From: an uncultured Anaerobutyricum sp.
GTDB lineage: Bacteria > Bacillota > Clostridia > Lachnospirales > Lachnospiraceae
Assembly (NCBI GenBank): GCA_934317185.1
Contig: CAKREJ010000020.1
Coordinates: 1 to 19,592 of the forward strand
Direction of reading: 5' to 3'
DNA: 19,592 nucleotides
Shown: one piece after another, positions 1 to 8,029 of the stretch
How positions within the stretch are numbered: position 1 is the stretch's first letter
How the letters are laid out: each line of letters starts with the position of its first letter
Made by a program: the position numbers and the translations under genes
The notes under the pieces: generated by a model
Seen by the model: only the letters and a program-made list of their open reading frames with translations
Databases searched by the model: none
What the model was told of the DNA's origin: nothing

Positions 1-1025
1 TGAATAAACATCGCATCTCCGAAAGAGAAGAAGCGATATCTTTCTTTTACGGCTTCCTCATATGCTGCCATAATATGATCCTTCCCTGCTAATGCAGATA
101 CAAGCATCAAAAGGGTGGATTCCGGCAGATGGAAGTTTGTGATAAGGCAGTCGATTGCCTTAAATTTATAACCTGGATAGATGAAGATTTCTGTGTTACC
201 GCAGCCTGGATGAATCACTCCATTCTCATCTGCGACAGATTCGAGAGTTCTCGTACTGGTTGTGCCGACTGCAATAATCCTACCACCATTCTTTTTGGTA
301 TCATTAATTAATTTGGCTGCTGTCTCAGTTACATTATAGTATTCTGAATGCATATGGTGTTCGAGAACATTTTCCACCTTTACAGGTCGGAAGGTTCCAA
401 GACCTACATGGAGAGTGACACGAGCAATATTTACACCCATATCTTCAATCTGTTTTAACAGTTCATTTGTGAAATGAAGTCCGGCTGTCGGTGCTGCGGC
501 AGAACCCTGATATTTGGCATAAACAGTCTGATAACGGTTTTTATCCTGTAATTTATGTGTGATATATGGAGGCAGAGGCATCTGTCCAAGACGGTCTAAT
601 ACTTCCTCAAAAATTCCTTCATATTCAAAATGTACAAGACGATTTCCATCTTCTAAAACATCAACGATTTCTGCTTTCAGTTCTCCGTTTCCGAAAACAA
701 CCCTTGCACCCGGACGACATTTCTTACCCGGTTTTACAAGTGTTTCCCATATATCATTTTCTTTTCGTTTTAATAAAAGAATTTCAATATGTGCTCCTGT
801 GTCTTCTTTTGTTCCGATAAGTCGTGCCGGAATAACCTTTGTATCGTTAATCACCAGACAGTCTCCCGGTCGAAGATACTCTGTAATGTCATGGAAAATA
901 CGGTGAGTTATCTCACCGCTTTCCTTGTTAAGCACCATTAATCTTGAAGAGGAACGATCTTCCAACGGATCTTGTGCGATCAGTTCCTGAGGAAGATCAA
1001 AATTAAAATCACTTGTTTTCATCAT
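1..1025 (-). CDS. queA: QueA, tRNA epoxyqueuosine-forming ribosyltransferase-isomerase (3' end cut by window edge)
   Basis: QueA transfers and isomerises the ribose of S-adenosylmethionine onto preQ1 at tRNA position 34 in the queuosine pathway; it is cytoplasmic. The frame reads [20 protein letters not shown] at the N-terminus, then family motifs such as [26 protein letters not shown] and [11 protein letters not shown]. It ends at FGDAMFI, which is where QueA proteins normally finish (about 342 residues), so only one or two codons and the stop are missing. The start region is ATGATGA: the first ATG (1025-1023) overlaps the pheT stop TGA (1024-1022), and the second ATG follows directly, so translational coupling to pheT is likely. 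It belongs to the pheST T-box operon. I am very sure of the identity; the choice between the two adjacent ATGs is open. Confidence 0.97.
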   Translation of the reverse strand, partial: MMKTSDFNFDLPQELIAQDPLEDRSSSRLMVLNKESGEITHRIFHDITEYLRPGDCLVINDTKVIPARLIGTKEDTGAHIEILLLKRKENDIWETLVKPGKKCRPGARVVFGNGELKAEIVDVLEDGNRLVHFEYEGIFEEVLDRLGQMPLPPYITHKLQDKNRYQTVYAKYQGSAAAPTAGLHFTNELLKQIEDMGVNIARVTLHVGLGTFRPVKVENVLEHHMHSEYYNVTETAAKLINDTKKNGGRIIAVGTTSTRTLESVADENGVIHPGCGNTEIFIYPGYKFKAIDCLITNFHLPESTLLMLVSALAGKDHIMAAYEEAVKERYRFFSFGDAMFI

Positions 1026-3448
1026 GCTCTTAATTCAACTCCCATTTTCTCAAGTTCTTTCAGAATCTTATCGACAATCTTGTTGATTTCTGCTGTTTCT
1101 AAGCTTCGCTCTGCTGAGCGGAATACAAGGCTGAATGCAACGGATTTATATCCCTCTTCAATCTGGGAGCCTTCATAAACATCAAATAACTGAATGCTCT
1201 CTAATAACTTGCCACCTTTTTCTTTCATAACTTTTTCAAGGCTTCCTACGAAAACTTCTTTTTTCATAACAAGACTTAAGTCTCTGTTTACAGCAGGATA
1301 TTTTGCTACACCTTCATATTTTCTGTCAAAGCTTGCTTTTTCTGTAATTGCCGGAAGATCAATTCCTGCTACATATGCTTCACACTTCATATCATAGTTC
1401 TCACATACTTCAGGGTGTACCTGTCCGATGAATCCGGCATAAGCTCCACCTACATAAATGAGTGCCTGTCTTCCCGGATGTAAGAAAGGTTTTTCCTGAG
1501 ATGGCTCAAAATCAACTTTTCCTTCAAGACCAAGCTTTAAGAACATCTCCTCAAGAACACCTTTTAACAGGAAGAAATCACATTCTCCGTACATACCGAG
1601 AGTGAGACGCTTTCTTTCCTCCGGAAGTTCTGTAAGTGGCAATGCCTTTGGAAGATATACGTTACCGATTTCGTAAAGACGTACATTTTTATTTCTATGG
1701 TTATAATTTCCTGCTAAAGAAGTTAAAATACCATTTAACTCAACTGTTCTCATGATACTGTAATCTTCTCCGAGCGGATTGGCGATTACGATTGCCTGAC
1801 GTAACGGATCATTGTCAGAGAGAAGTAATTTATCAAATACCTTAGGGCTTTCGAAAGAGTAGCACATTCCACCGCAGAATCCGTTCTGTTCTGCAATGTT
1901 CATAACAACGTCTTCTACTCTTGCACTAAAAGACTTCTTACCGGCAGTCGCCTCTCCGTGTGGAAGTGTTGTAGGAATGTTATCATATCCAAAGAATCTT
2001 GCCACTTCTTCTGCGATATCTGCAGAACATCTTAAATCCTGACGGAAAGATGGAATCAGCAACATATTTGTTTCTTTATCATAGCCAATCTCAAGACGGG
2101 CAAAGTATTCCATCATCTTTTCTTCGGATACATTTGTTCCAAGAAGTTTGTTGTATTTTGCCGGCTCAAAAGGAATCTTTACGTCTTCTACAGGGTTTGG
2201 ATATACATCCACAACGCCACCAACAACTTCTCCGGCACCTAACTGTTCTACTAACTGGCAGGCACGGTTAATTGCTTCTAATGCATTTTCAGGATCAAGA
2301 CCTTTTTCAAATTTACCGGAAGCATCTGTTCTAAGACCGATTCTCTTAGAAGAAAGACGGATGTTTGTTCCATCAAAGGTAGCTGCCTCAAAAAGCATTG
2401 TCTGAATATCATCTGTAACCATAGAGTTTTCTCCACCCATGATACCGGCAATACCAACAGGACCTTCTGCATCATTAATCATTAATACATCTTTATCAAG
2501 CTTTCTTTCCTGTCCGTCAAGAGTTGTGTATATATCGCCGTCATTGGCACGTTTTACAACAATCTTATGACCTCTGATCTTATCTAAATCATAGGCATGC
2601 ATTGGCTGTCCATACTCTTCCATAACGTAGTTTGTAATATCTACGATATTGTTGATCGGACGGATACCCATTGCTGCAAGTCTTCTCTGCATCCACTCCG
2701 GTGATGGAGCTAATTTAATATTCTTTACGATTCTTGCTGTATATCTTGGACACAGATCTGTATCTTCTACCTCTACTGAAATATAATCCTTTGTTCTTTC
2801 ATTATTACCAACTACTTTTACTTCCGGTGCATAAAATGGCTTTTCAAATGTAGCTGCCGCTTCTCTTGCCATACCGATCATACTGAAGCAGTCTACACGG
2901 TTAGAAGTAATCTCAAATTCTACTACTGCATCACGAAGTCCTAATGCTGCTACTGCATCATCTCCCGGTTTTACTCCTCTGCTTTCATCAAAAATGTAAA
3001 TACCATCTTCCGGTGCTTCCGGGTACATATCTCGTGTACTTCCTAATTCTTCAACAGAACACATCATACCGTAAGAAGGTACTCCACGAAGCTTACCTTT
3101 TTTAATCTTGATTCCATTCTCAGGATTTGGACTTCCATCATGTCCGCCTGCAACACGGCCGCCATCTAAAACAACCGGAACTAATGCTCCCTTAAATACA
3201 TTGGAAGCTCCTGTTACGATCTGTACTTCCTCCGCACCTACATTTACCTGACAGATTACTAATTTATCTGCATCTGGATGCTTTTCAATCTTTTCAATTC
3301 GTCCGACAACAATCTTCTCCAGATTCTTATCAAGATATACTGCATTCTCTACATGGGAACCAGACAAAGTCATCTTATCTACATATTCCTGTACAGTACA
3401 ATCCAAATCCGGAACATATGCTTTAATCCATGAAATTGGTGTATTCAT
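1022..3448 (-). CDS. pheT: Phenylalanine-tRNA ligase beta subunit
   Basis: This is the beta chain of the cytoplasmic alpha2-beta2 PheRS, carrying tRNA-binding and editing functions. Its 808 residues match the usual bacterial length (about 800). The EMAP-like tRNA-binding OB fold is visible near residues 40-150 ([20 protein letters not shown]). The B3/B4 editing region follows ([20 protein letters not shown]), then the B5 domain and the catalytic-like core. The C-terminal FDX-ACB anticodon-binding domain begins around [16 protein letters not shown]. The start is supported by AAAGGAG about 7 nt upstream of the ATG. It lies 274 nt downstream of pheS, an unusually long spacer filled with a palindromic repeat, and its stop codon overlaps the start of queA. 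No truncation or missing motif was seen. Confidence 0.98.
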   Translation of the reverse strand: MNTPISWIKAYVPDLDCTVQEYVDKMTLSGSHVENAVYLDKNLEKIVVGRIEKIEKHPDADKLVICQVNVGAEEVQIVTGASNVFKGALVPVVLDGGRVAGGHDGSPNPENGIKIKKGKLRGVPSYGMMCSVEELGSTRDMYPEAPEDGIYIFDESRGVKPGDDAVAALGLRDAVVEFEITSNRVDCFSMIGMAREAAATFEKPFYAPEVKVVGNNERTKDYISVEVEDTDLCPRYTARIVKNIKLAPSPEWMQRRLAAMGIRPINNIVDITNYVMEEYGQPMHAYDLDKIRGHKIVVKRANDGDIYTTLDGQERKLDKDVLMINDAEGPVGIAGIMGGENSMVTDDIQTMLFEAATFDGTNIRLSSKRIGLRTDASGKFEKGLDPENALEAINRACQLVEQLGAGEVVGGVVDVYPNPVEDVKIPFEPAKYNKLLGTNVSEEKMMEYFARLEIGYDKETNMLLIPSFRQDLRCSADIAEEVARFFGYDNIPTTLPHGEATAGKKSFSARVEDVVMNIAEQNGFCGGMCYSFESPKVFDKLLLSDNDPLRQAIVIANPLGEDYSIMRTVELNGILTSLAGNYNHRNKNVRLYEIGNVYLPKALPLTELPEERKRLTLGMYGECDFFLLKGVLEEMFLKLGLEGKVDFEPSQEKPFLHPGRQALIYVGGAYAGFIGQVHPEVCENYDMKCEAYVAGIDLPAITEKASFDRKYEGVAKYPAVNRDLSLVMKKEVFVGSLEKVMKEKGGKLLESIQLFDVYEGSQIEEGYKSVAFSLVFRSAERSLETAEINKIVDKILKELEKMGVELRA

Positions 3449-3510
3449 TTTCGTCTCCTTTTATATCTATAAATTTGAATATTAGTTGTTTTTAAGCCTT
3501 TCTACTTCAA

Positions 3511-3595
3511 GAATGCCCCGGCATTCCTTCTGCAAGATGCATATCATGCAATGCACGACTCCGGAGTGTGTTTGAAAAATGCTTTCTGCAAGATG
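3511..3595. repeat. Small palindrome and duplicated 12-mer at the left flank of the large palindrome
   Basis: Positions 3511-3526 read GAATGCC-CC-GGCATTC, a short hairpin. The 12-mer TTCTGCAAGATG occurs twice, at 3528-3539 and at 3584-3595; the second copy lies inside the left arm of the large palindrome. Between them is a run rich in ATGCAT/TGCA steps. These pieces suggest that the 3511-3563 stretch belongs to the same composite repeat as 3564-3723 rather than to ordinary operon spacer. Confidence 0.55.
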
Positions 3596-3723
3596 TACGT
3601 CGCAATTTGCGGGAGATTTCGCCTGAATGAGGGCGGCGTAGCGAGCTACGGTAACTGAATGAAGGCAAAATATACCGTAAATTAAGGCGTGCAGGTTGCT
3701 GGAATGATTTTTCAAACACGCTC
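3564..3723. repeat. 160-bp imperfect palindrome between pheS and pheT
   Basis: The two 80-bp halves are imperfect reverse complements with no gaps, centred between 3643 and 3644. The centre reads CGTAGCGAGCTACG. The outer arms both begin GAG(T/C)GTGTTTGAAAAAT when read inward (3564-3580 and the complement of 3707-3723). Many inner stretches also match, such as AATTTRCGG and ATTTYGCC. The right end coincides with the last base of the pheS stop codon, so the repeat abuts or supplies the pheS terminus. In the pheST mRNA it would fold into one very long hairpin. The form suggests a mobile palindromic repeat (MITE/REP-like), but a second copy is needed to show that. Open frames across it are by-products of the palindrome. 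Confidence 0.85.
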
Positions 3724-4742
3724 TAGAACTGTTTTAAAAATCTTGCATCGTTTTCGTATAAGAGGCGCATATCATCAATCTCGTATTTTAAGAGAGTGAT
3801 TCTTTCAAGACCGATTCCGAATGCGAAGCCTGAGTAAACTTCCGGGTCAATTCCGCAGTCACTTAATACTTTAGGATGTACCATTCCACATCCAAGAATC
3901 TCTATCCAACCGCTTCCTTTACACATACGGCATCCTTTTCCGCCACATTTAAAGCAAGATACATCTACCTCTGCACTTGGCTCTGTGAATGGGAAATGAT
4001 GTGGACGGAACTTAACCTTTGTATCCGGTCCAAAGAATTCCTGTGCCCACTGCTGTAATGTTCCCTTTAAGTCAGCAAATGTGATTCCTTTATCTACGAC
4101 AAGTCCCTCTACCTGATGGAAGGATGGTGAATGTGTTGCATCTACTTCATCAGAACGGAATACTCTTCCAGGAGCGATGATACGGATTGGCATACGACCT
4201 GTTTCCATCACACGAGCCTGTACCGGTGATGTCTGCGTACGAAGAAGGATATCCTTTGTAATATAGAACGTATCCTGCTCGTCTTTTGCCGGATGATTTG
4301 CCGGAATATTTAATAATTCGAAATTGTAATGATCATACTCTACTTCCGGTCCTTCTACCACTTCGTATCCCATACCGATAAATACTCTTTCAAGGTCATC
4401 TAATGCAATCTGATTTGGATGACGATGTCCGACTGCTACCTTTTTACCTGGTAAAGTTACATCGATAACTTCTTTCTTCATCTTTTCTTCACGAAGCTTT
4501 TTCTGGATAGCTGTTCTCTTCTCTTCCAGCTTTTCTTCGATACCGGTACGTGCTTCGTTCACCATCTGACCTACCTTTGGTCTGTCTTCCGGTGCAACAT
4601 CCTTCATTCCCTTTAACAGACCAGACAACTGTCCTTTTTTACCGAGGAAAGCAACTTTAACATCATTAAGTTTGTCAATACCTGCTGCATCTTCAATTGC
4701 GGCAAGTGCCTGCTGACGAATCTGCTCGATTTTCTCTTTCAT
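3723..4742 (-). CDS. pheS: Phenylalanine-tRNA ligase alpha subunit
   Basis: This is the catalytic alpha chain of PheRS, a class II aminoacyl-tRNA synthetase that charges tRNA-Phe. The 339 residues match the family's usual length. The N-terminal helical coiled-coil arm covers about residues 1-90. Motif 2 is at FRSDEVDATHSPSFHQVEG, and motif 3 at GFAFGIGLERITLLKYEIDD near the C-terminus. A Cys cluster (CFKCGGKGCRMCKGSGW) precedes the ILGCGMVHP segment, as in many bacterial PheS proteins. The ATG is preceded by AAAGGAG with about 6 nt spacing. The gene is first in a pheS-pheT-queA operon controlled by a T-box leader. Its TAG stop lies at the outer edge of the 160-bp palindrome. Confidence 0.98.
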   Translation of the reverse strand: MKEKIEQIRQQALAAIEDAAGIDKLNDVKVAFLGKKGQLSGLLKGMKDVAPEDRPKVGQMVNEARTGIEEKLEEKRTAIQKKLREEKMKKEVIDVTLPGKKVAVGHRHPNQIALDDLERVFIGMGYEVVEGPEVEYDHYNFELLNIPANHPAKDEQDTFYITKDILLRTQTSPVQARVMETGRMPIRIIAPGRVFRSDEVDATHSPSFHQVEGLVVDKGITFADLKGTLQQWAQEFFGPDTKVKFRPHHFPFTEPSAEVDVSCFKCGGKGCRMCKGSGWIEILGCGMVHPKVLSDCGIDPEVYSGFAFGIGLERITLLKYEIDDMRLLYENDARFLKQF

Positions 4743-4841
4743 GATAAACTCCTTTATTATTTAAATTAATTTACTTTGGCAAAATGATGATAACGGTTCT
4801 TTATATTATAAAAACAATACGTCAATACCTTTTTATAACAT

Positions 4842-4877
4842 AAAAAAGTCCCTTTTTAACCTAAATTAAAAAGGGAC
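4842..4877 (-). terminator. T-box regulated intrinsic terminator of the pheST leader
   Basis: On the minus strand GTCCCTTTTTAA pairs with TTAAAAAGGGAC around a short loop, and is followed by six T residues. It directly follows the T-box motif. In the standard mechanism, uncharged tRNA-Phe stabilises the antiterminator, in which T-box bases pair with the 5' arm of this stem, and lets transcription continue into pheS. Confidence 0.95.
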
Positions 4878-5144
4878 GAATAAATCCGCGATACCACCCT
4901 GATTCCTGAATATATGAAATACTCCATAACATATCCAGACTCTCATTAACGCGTAACGTGCGTGTACGGCATTCCTTATCTGATATATAATTTCCAATAT
5001 ATAGTCTCCGAAATGCAGCTCCAGTGTGGAAATTCGAAATATAACGGAGCCTTGAAGAACTTACAGCCGACGATTCTTCCTCTCTAACGGTACATTATAA
5101 TTCTACTGTGGGCAAATGCCCGCACTTTCAACGCTTTTTCAATG
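4842..5144 (-). ncRNA. T-box riboswitch leader, tRNA-Phe specific
   Basis: The leader is about 300 nt from the predicted transcription start to the terminator run. The conserved T-box AGGGTGGTATCGCGG sits at 4886-4900, just ahead of the terminator stem. Stem I lies upstream, beginning with the TTAGAGAGG stretch near 5085. The specifier region reads GAATTTCCACACTGGAG around 5020-5035. Both in-register triplets there are Phe codons; TTC at 5029-5031 is the likelier specifier. Together with the downstream pheS, this gives tRNA-Phe as the ligand. The first 30 nt also contain a small GGGCA/TGCCC hairpin (5110-5121). It should sense Phe starvation and control pheS, pheT and probably queA. Confidence 0.95.
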
Positions 5145-5150
5145 AATAAC

Positions 5151-5179
5151 ATTGTAACGCAGGGAAAAATTAATGTCAA
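5151..5179 (-). promoter_or_regulatory. Sigma-A-type promoter of the pheS-pheT-queA operon
   Basis: The -35 box is TTGACA (5174-5179), the spacer is exactly 17 bp and the -10 box is TACAAT (5151-5156). Transcription should begin near 5144, at the start of the T-box leader. The -35 box lies just past the stop codon of the DUF218 gene (5195), so the two transcription units are almost contiguous. No terminator is visible between them. Confidence 0.9.
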
Positions 5180-5194
5180 GAGGTATTTGGCACT

Positions 5195-5806
5195 TTACTC
5201 CCACTTAATTCGCCCTTCCATCATTAAAAGCTGCTGTCCTATTCTTGAAAACTCTCCAAGTACCACCTTTCTTCCTTCGGCTGTCTTGTACCAGTCTTCT
5301 TTTGAAATATCATCCACAACAACGGGATGTACAAAAATCTCAACCTCCGGAAACACCATAGAATAATATAGATAGGAACGTCTGGAATGATGTGCCTTAC
5401 AGCACAGGATTGCTTTCTTTAAATGAATCCCCTGTTTTTTAAGTAGTTTCTTTGTCTTTTCTGCATTTTCTAAAGTATAGGTTGCCTCACATTCCTTTAA
5501 AATTGCATGATCCGGTACTCCATTCTGGAGTAAAACCGCTTCTAAAAAATCGGCTTCACAGGAAAAATCTGTTCCGTATTTTCGCCCTTCTTCTGAGACA
5601 CCCTGAAAGCTCCCCTGCACTTTCGTATAGCCGCCTGATGGCAATAACAGCGGGGCATAACCTTCTTTATAAAGCTTTGCCGCCTCTTCCGTATGCTCCG
5701 GTCTGGCACACCCCGGAATAAATATCGCATCTGCTCTTTTTGTTTTATCTTCTAAAAATATATAATCCGTAATCTCCTGAATCTGTTTCTTATCCAAATG
5801 ATACAT
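5195..5806 (-). CDS. YdcF/DUF218-family protein
   Basis: The 203-residue protein has DUF218 (ElyC/SanA/YdcF superfamily) features: DAIFIPGCARPEHTEEAAKL with a PSGGY loop after it, an Asn/Glu segment ATYTLENAEKTKKLL, and AILCCKAHHSRRSYLYY. Members have a Rossmann-like fold; some are linked to envelope polysaccharide or carrier-lipid metabolism, but the reaction is generally unknown. No N-terminal membrane helix is present, so this looks like a soluble YdcF-type member. The start at 5806 is chosen because AGAAGGA lies 6 nt upstream; an in-frame ATG at 5824 has no such site. It follows the YihY gene by 49 nt and is probably co-transcribed with it. Confidence 0.85.
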   Translation of the reverse strand: MYHLDKKQIQEITDYIFLEDKTKRADAIFIPGCARPEHTEEAAKLYKEGYAPLLLPSGGYTKVQGSFQGVSEEGRKYGTDFSCEADFLEAVLLQNGVPDHAILKECEATYTLENAEKTKKLLKKQGIHLKKAILCCKAHHSRRSYLYYSMVFPEVEIFVHPVVVDDISKEDWYKTAEGRKVVLGEFSRIGQQLLMMEGRIKWE

Positions 5807-5855
5807 TTTAATTCCTTCTGTCATTCATTATTTTCTAATTCTAAAATCATCTGTG

Positions 5856-6875
5856 TTAGAGTTTTTTGTTTTTCTCTTCCAGACTGTTGTCTTCTCTCAT
5901 CTGCACTTCTTTATTATTTTTATTATTCTTTTTGTTATTCTTCCTGTCTGCTCTTTCACTCTTAGATTTCTGACGCATCTTCTCTGTCTGTGCCCTCTGC
6001 TGTCTGCGCCAGTTTGGACGAAGTGTACGAATAAGAAGATGATAATTATCTTTATTCTCTAAAAAATAGTTCACCTCAGCACCATAAAAAACCATAGACA
6101 TACAAAAATACAGCCATAAAAGCAATATCATAATTCCCGCCATGCTTCCATAAATATACGAAAAATTCTTAAAATTATCCATATATATTGAGCAGCCTAC
6201 AGAAACCGCCACCCAGCCAAGTGTGGCGATCAATGCCCCCGGAAACTGTCCACGAAAGCTTGAGGTTCTGTTTGGGATCCATTTATAGATTATCATAAAT
6301 AATAAGGTCAGAAATACCAGAGAAAATAAAATCCTCTGGTGCATAAAATATCTCAAGATCGGAATCACAAACGGGAACTTCCAGCATACATAACGATATA
6401 AACTATTGCCAAATACCCACATAACGAGCATAACACTTATCATAAGTGCAAATAATAATGTATATACCAGACTAAACAATCGTATTACAAAATAATTCCT
6501 GTTCTCATCAATATCGTATACAGAATTCAATCCTATAACAATCGAATATACTCCACGGGAGGCAGACCACAGTGCCGCAATAATCGAAATCGCAGAGACT
6601 GTAGTTCCTGTTTTATGATATATTTCATTTACAATACTTTTAATCAATGACCCTTCCTCAAAAGAAATCATCCTTGTCAGTATCACTATAATGTCATCTT
6701 TTGAAAAAGGAATGTATCTGGTCAGGGTCAACAGGAAAATCATAAACGGAAAAATAGAAAGGAGTATAAAAAAGGCTGACATCGCCCCAAATGCTCCCAC
6801 ATGATCATCGCTGCATTTTTTCAGAAAATCCATAACCAGTTCGTATAAATCTTTAATCCTCTTCCTTGCTGGCAT
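5856..6875 (-). CDS. YihY/BrkB-family inner-membrane protein
   Basis: This 339-residue polytopic protein has about six transmembrane helices (roughly 30-52, 92-115, 131-155, 180-200, 211-231 and 244-266). Family signatures include AFGAMSAFFILLSIFPF near the first helix, ALWSASRGV at 101-109, PNRTSSFRGQFPGALIATLGW at 201-221 and MVFYGAEVNYF at 261-271. Its function is not established; the old name RNase BN for this family is a misassignment. After the last helix is a highly charged tail of about 60 residues with a Lys/Asn run (KNNKKNNKNNKE), which looks disordered and cytoplasmic. The ATG is preceded by purine-rich AGAGGTAAGAAGG. It is probably first in an operon with the DUF218 gene. Confidence 0.93.
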   Translation of the reverse strand: MPARKRIKDLYELVMDFLKKCSDDHVGAFGAMSAFFILLSIFPFMIFLLTLTRYIPFSKDDIIVILTRMISFEEGSLIKSIVNEIYHKTGTTVSAISIIAALWSASRGVYSIVIGLNSVYDIDENRNYFVIRLFSLVYTLLFALMISVMLVMWVFGNSLYRYVCWKFPFVIPILRYFMHQRILFSLVFLTLLFMIIYKWIPNRTSSFRGQFPGALIATLGWVAVSVGCSIYMDNFKNFSYIYGSMAGIMILLLWLYFCMSMVFYGAEVNYFLENKDNYHLLIRTLRPNWRRQQRAQTEKMRQKSKSERADRKNNKKNNKNNKEVQMREDNSLEEKNKKL

Positions 6876-6887
6876 ACCTTCTTACCT

Positions 6888-6941
6888 CTATACTTTTAAT
6901 TCATACTCCTCCGATAGCCACATCATACCCGACCTCTTCAT
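6888..6941 (-). CDS. Possible 17-codon leader ORF upstream of the YihY-family gene
   Basis: The minus strand reads MKRSGMMWLSEEYELKV and stops at TAG, 12 nt before the YihY start and in the same frame. There is no ribosome binding site at a good distance: the nearest AGGAG is about 19 nt upstream of the ATG. It may be a leader peptide or chance. Nothing else in this 108-nt stretch between the 6S terminator and the YihY gene is convincing. Confidence 0.2.
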   Translation of the reverse strand: MKRSGMMWLSEEYELKV

Positions 6942-6974
6942 GATTCTAAAAGTGGTACTCCTGATCGTAACTAT

Positions 6975-7009
6975 AAAAAGAAAAGCCGCCTCATTCACAT
7001 GAGACGGCT
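6975..7009 (-). terminator. Intrinsic terminator of the 6S-like RNA
   Basis: On the minus strand AGCCGTCTCAT pairs with ATGAGGCGGCT (6984-7009) around a short loop, followed by TTTTCTTTTT. It lies directly after the 3' end of the predicted 6S RNA and probably separates it from the YihY unit. Confidence 0.92.
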
Positions 7010-7010
7010 A

Positions 7011-7200
7011 TAAAGCATACACCCAAAATGCCGTAGCCTGCGATTTTGAGTCCTAGCCAAAGCCAGGTGGGTAACTTCAATTGAGCTTCTGACTTCCTCT
7101 CAAAAAGGGGAGGCCTGCCATCCCTTCAATGATTTAGTTTCCCGAGTTCAAAAATGTAGGTTCAAAATAGCAGGGGGTCTCGAACACTCCAGGCTAGTAT
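7011..7200 (-). ncRNA. ssrS: 6S RNA (RNA polymerase-binding regulator)
   Basis: No protein frame explains this stretch, and it has its own promoter and terminator. The 5' end CCTGGAGTG (7185-7193) can pair with CATTTTGGG at the 3' end (7022-7030), giving a closing stem with G-U pairs. Just inside, CCTGC.ATTTTGA pairs with TCAAAAT.GCAGG. A weakly paired centre follows, giving the rod with a central bubble that is typical of 6S RNA. Near the ends, GTGTTCGAGACCCCCTG and CTACGGCATTTTGGG resemble the conserved ends of bacterial 6S. The length of about 190 nt fits. In known systems it binds the housekeeping RNA polymerase and acts as template for short product RNAs. The assignment rests on structure and partial motif recall, not on a covariance search. 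Confidence 0.8.
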
Positions 7201-7206
7201 ACACAT

Positions 7207-7235
7207 ACTATAACGTAATTATCGGTAAATTTCAA
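7207..7235 (-). promoter_or_regulatory. Promoter of the 6S-like RNA
   Basis: The -35 box is TTGAAA (7230-7235), the spacer is 17 bp and the -10 box is TATAGT (7207-7212). The start point would be about 7200, matching the predicted 5' end of the closing stem. Confidence 0.75.
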
Positions 7236-7315
7236 GATAAAATTATCTACTTCACTGTAAAAATATTACTATACCATTTTCAAGGATGCCTCAGCATTTT
7301 CTCATAAACTCTTAT

Positions 7316-7906
7316 TTAATCTAAATACAGCTTTCCATCCCTCACATGATAATCACGGTTTCTATGACGAAGTAACGTATGCCTCATATAGTGAAGAAGA
7401 TAATCCTCTCCTTTCAGATCAAGCATAGTGAGAAGATATCTTGCCAGATAATCTGTCTCATCATCTATAAGCATCATATGCCTTCCGTTTAAATAGTATG
7501 CCAACGCACTGCCATCATTATACTGTTCTTTTAAATAATTTTTGCTGGCACTAATACGGTCAATAACCATTTCAGCCACATATTTTTTCGGCATCTTCAT
7601 TCCAACGAGCTTTCCTCCCGTCGGATTCATACTATAATCAATCCAGTATTCAAAATGATGAAGATTCCTTCCTTTATGATGAAGCCAGCCTCTTGAGCAG
7701 GTTTTTAATTCCTTCTCTCTGTTAATCGGACTTCTGTCTCCCTGATAATAAATAACCCCCGAAATAAATTCTATGGGCGTATATTTTGATAAATCATGAA
7801 GAAGTCCCTGTTTATAAAGTCCCACCTTAAAACAGGTTTTCATCACTAACATTTTATGGTGGGTAATTGTATAAAAATGCCCTTTTAAATTTTTAAATAT
7901 ATTCAT
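7316..7906 (-). CDS. DUF5662-like protein with His/Asp motifs
   Basis: The protein is 196 residues from the start at 7906, which has GGAGGAG 8 nt upstream; an in-frame ATG at 7927 lies ahead of that site and is not used. It is soluble, with no signal peptide. It carries HHKMLVMKTCF, then GLLHDLSKYTPIEF (His37-Asp38) and WLHHKGRNLHHFEYW (His76, His77, His83, His84), plus a conserved-looking MVIDRISASKNYL. This clustered His/Asp pattern recalls metal-dependent HD-type phosphohydrolases, but I cannot show that relationship. The whole resembles proteins annotated DUF5662 in Clostridia. It appears to be monocistronic: the glycopolymer terminator lies upstream and the 6S promoter downstream. Substrate unknown. 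Confidence 0.75.
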   Translation of the reverse strand: MNIFKNLKGHFYTITHHKMLVMKTCFKVGLYKQGLLHDLSKYTPIEFISGVIYYQGDRSPINREKELKTCSRGWLHHKGRNLHHFEYWIDYSMNPTGGKLVGMKMPKKYVAEMVIDRISASKNYLKEQYNDGSALAYYLNGRHMMLIDDETDYLARYLLTMLDLKGEDYLLHYMRHTLLRHRNRDYHVRDGKLYLD

Positions 7907-7938
7907 TATTCTACTCCTCCAAGCCATTCTCTTCTACA

Positions 7939-7944
7939 ATTATA
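7939..7944 (-). promoter_or_regulatory. Possible -10 box for the DUF5662-like gene
   Basis: A perfect TATAAT lies 33 nt upstream of the start codon. The matching -35 position (TTTCAA, 17 bp away) is poor and overlaps the foot of the upstream terminator, so the call is weak. Confidence 0.3.
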
Positions 7945-7964
7945 CATCATTATTAAAAAAATTG

Positions 7965-8007
7965 AAAAAGAATTCTCCTCAACATAAATTAAGGAGAATT
8001 CTTTTTT
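7965..8007. terminator. Strong terminator closing the glycopolymer operon (symmetrical hairpin)
   Basis: AAAAAGAATTCTCCT (7965-7979) pairs with AGGAGAATTCTTTTTT (7992-8007) around a 12-nt loop. Because A and T tracts flank both sides, it can terminate in either direction. On the minus strand it falls 23 nt after the GtrA stop codon and marks the end of the cluster. Confidence 0.92.
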
Positions 8008-8029
8008 AATCTGGAAAATTTTTTTATAT

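Noticed and set aside
1..1397. Plus-strand open frames antisense to queA and pheT
   Set aside because: They are shadows of well-conserved minus-strand genes, with low-complexity translations and no start signals.
3482..3719. Two overlapping minus-strand open frames of 70-77 codons in the pheS-pheT spacer
   Set aside because: They run through the 160-bp palindrome and its flank, lack ribosome binding sites and show no protein family features.
4790..4841. TTGACG followed by TATAAT/TATAAA between the T-box terminator and pheS as a second promoter
   Set aside because: The spacings (about 10 or 14 bp) are wrong for a sigma-A promoter; a constitutive start here would also bypass the T-box.
5094..5099. 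A TATAAT on the minus strand as the pheS promoter -10 box
   Set aside because: No -35 box at proper spacing, and the TTGACA-17-TACAAT pair about 55 bp upstream is far better; the TATAAT lies inside the T-box leader.
5856..6875. Ribonuclease BN as the function of the YihY-family protein
   Set aside because: The protein is a six-helix membrane protein; the RNase BN label for this family is a historical misassignment.
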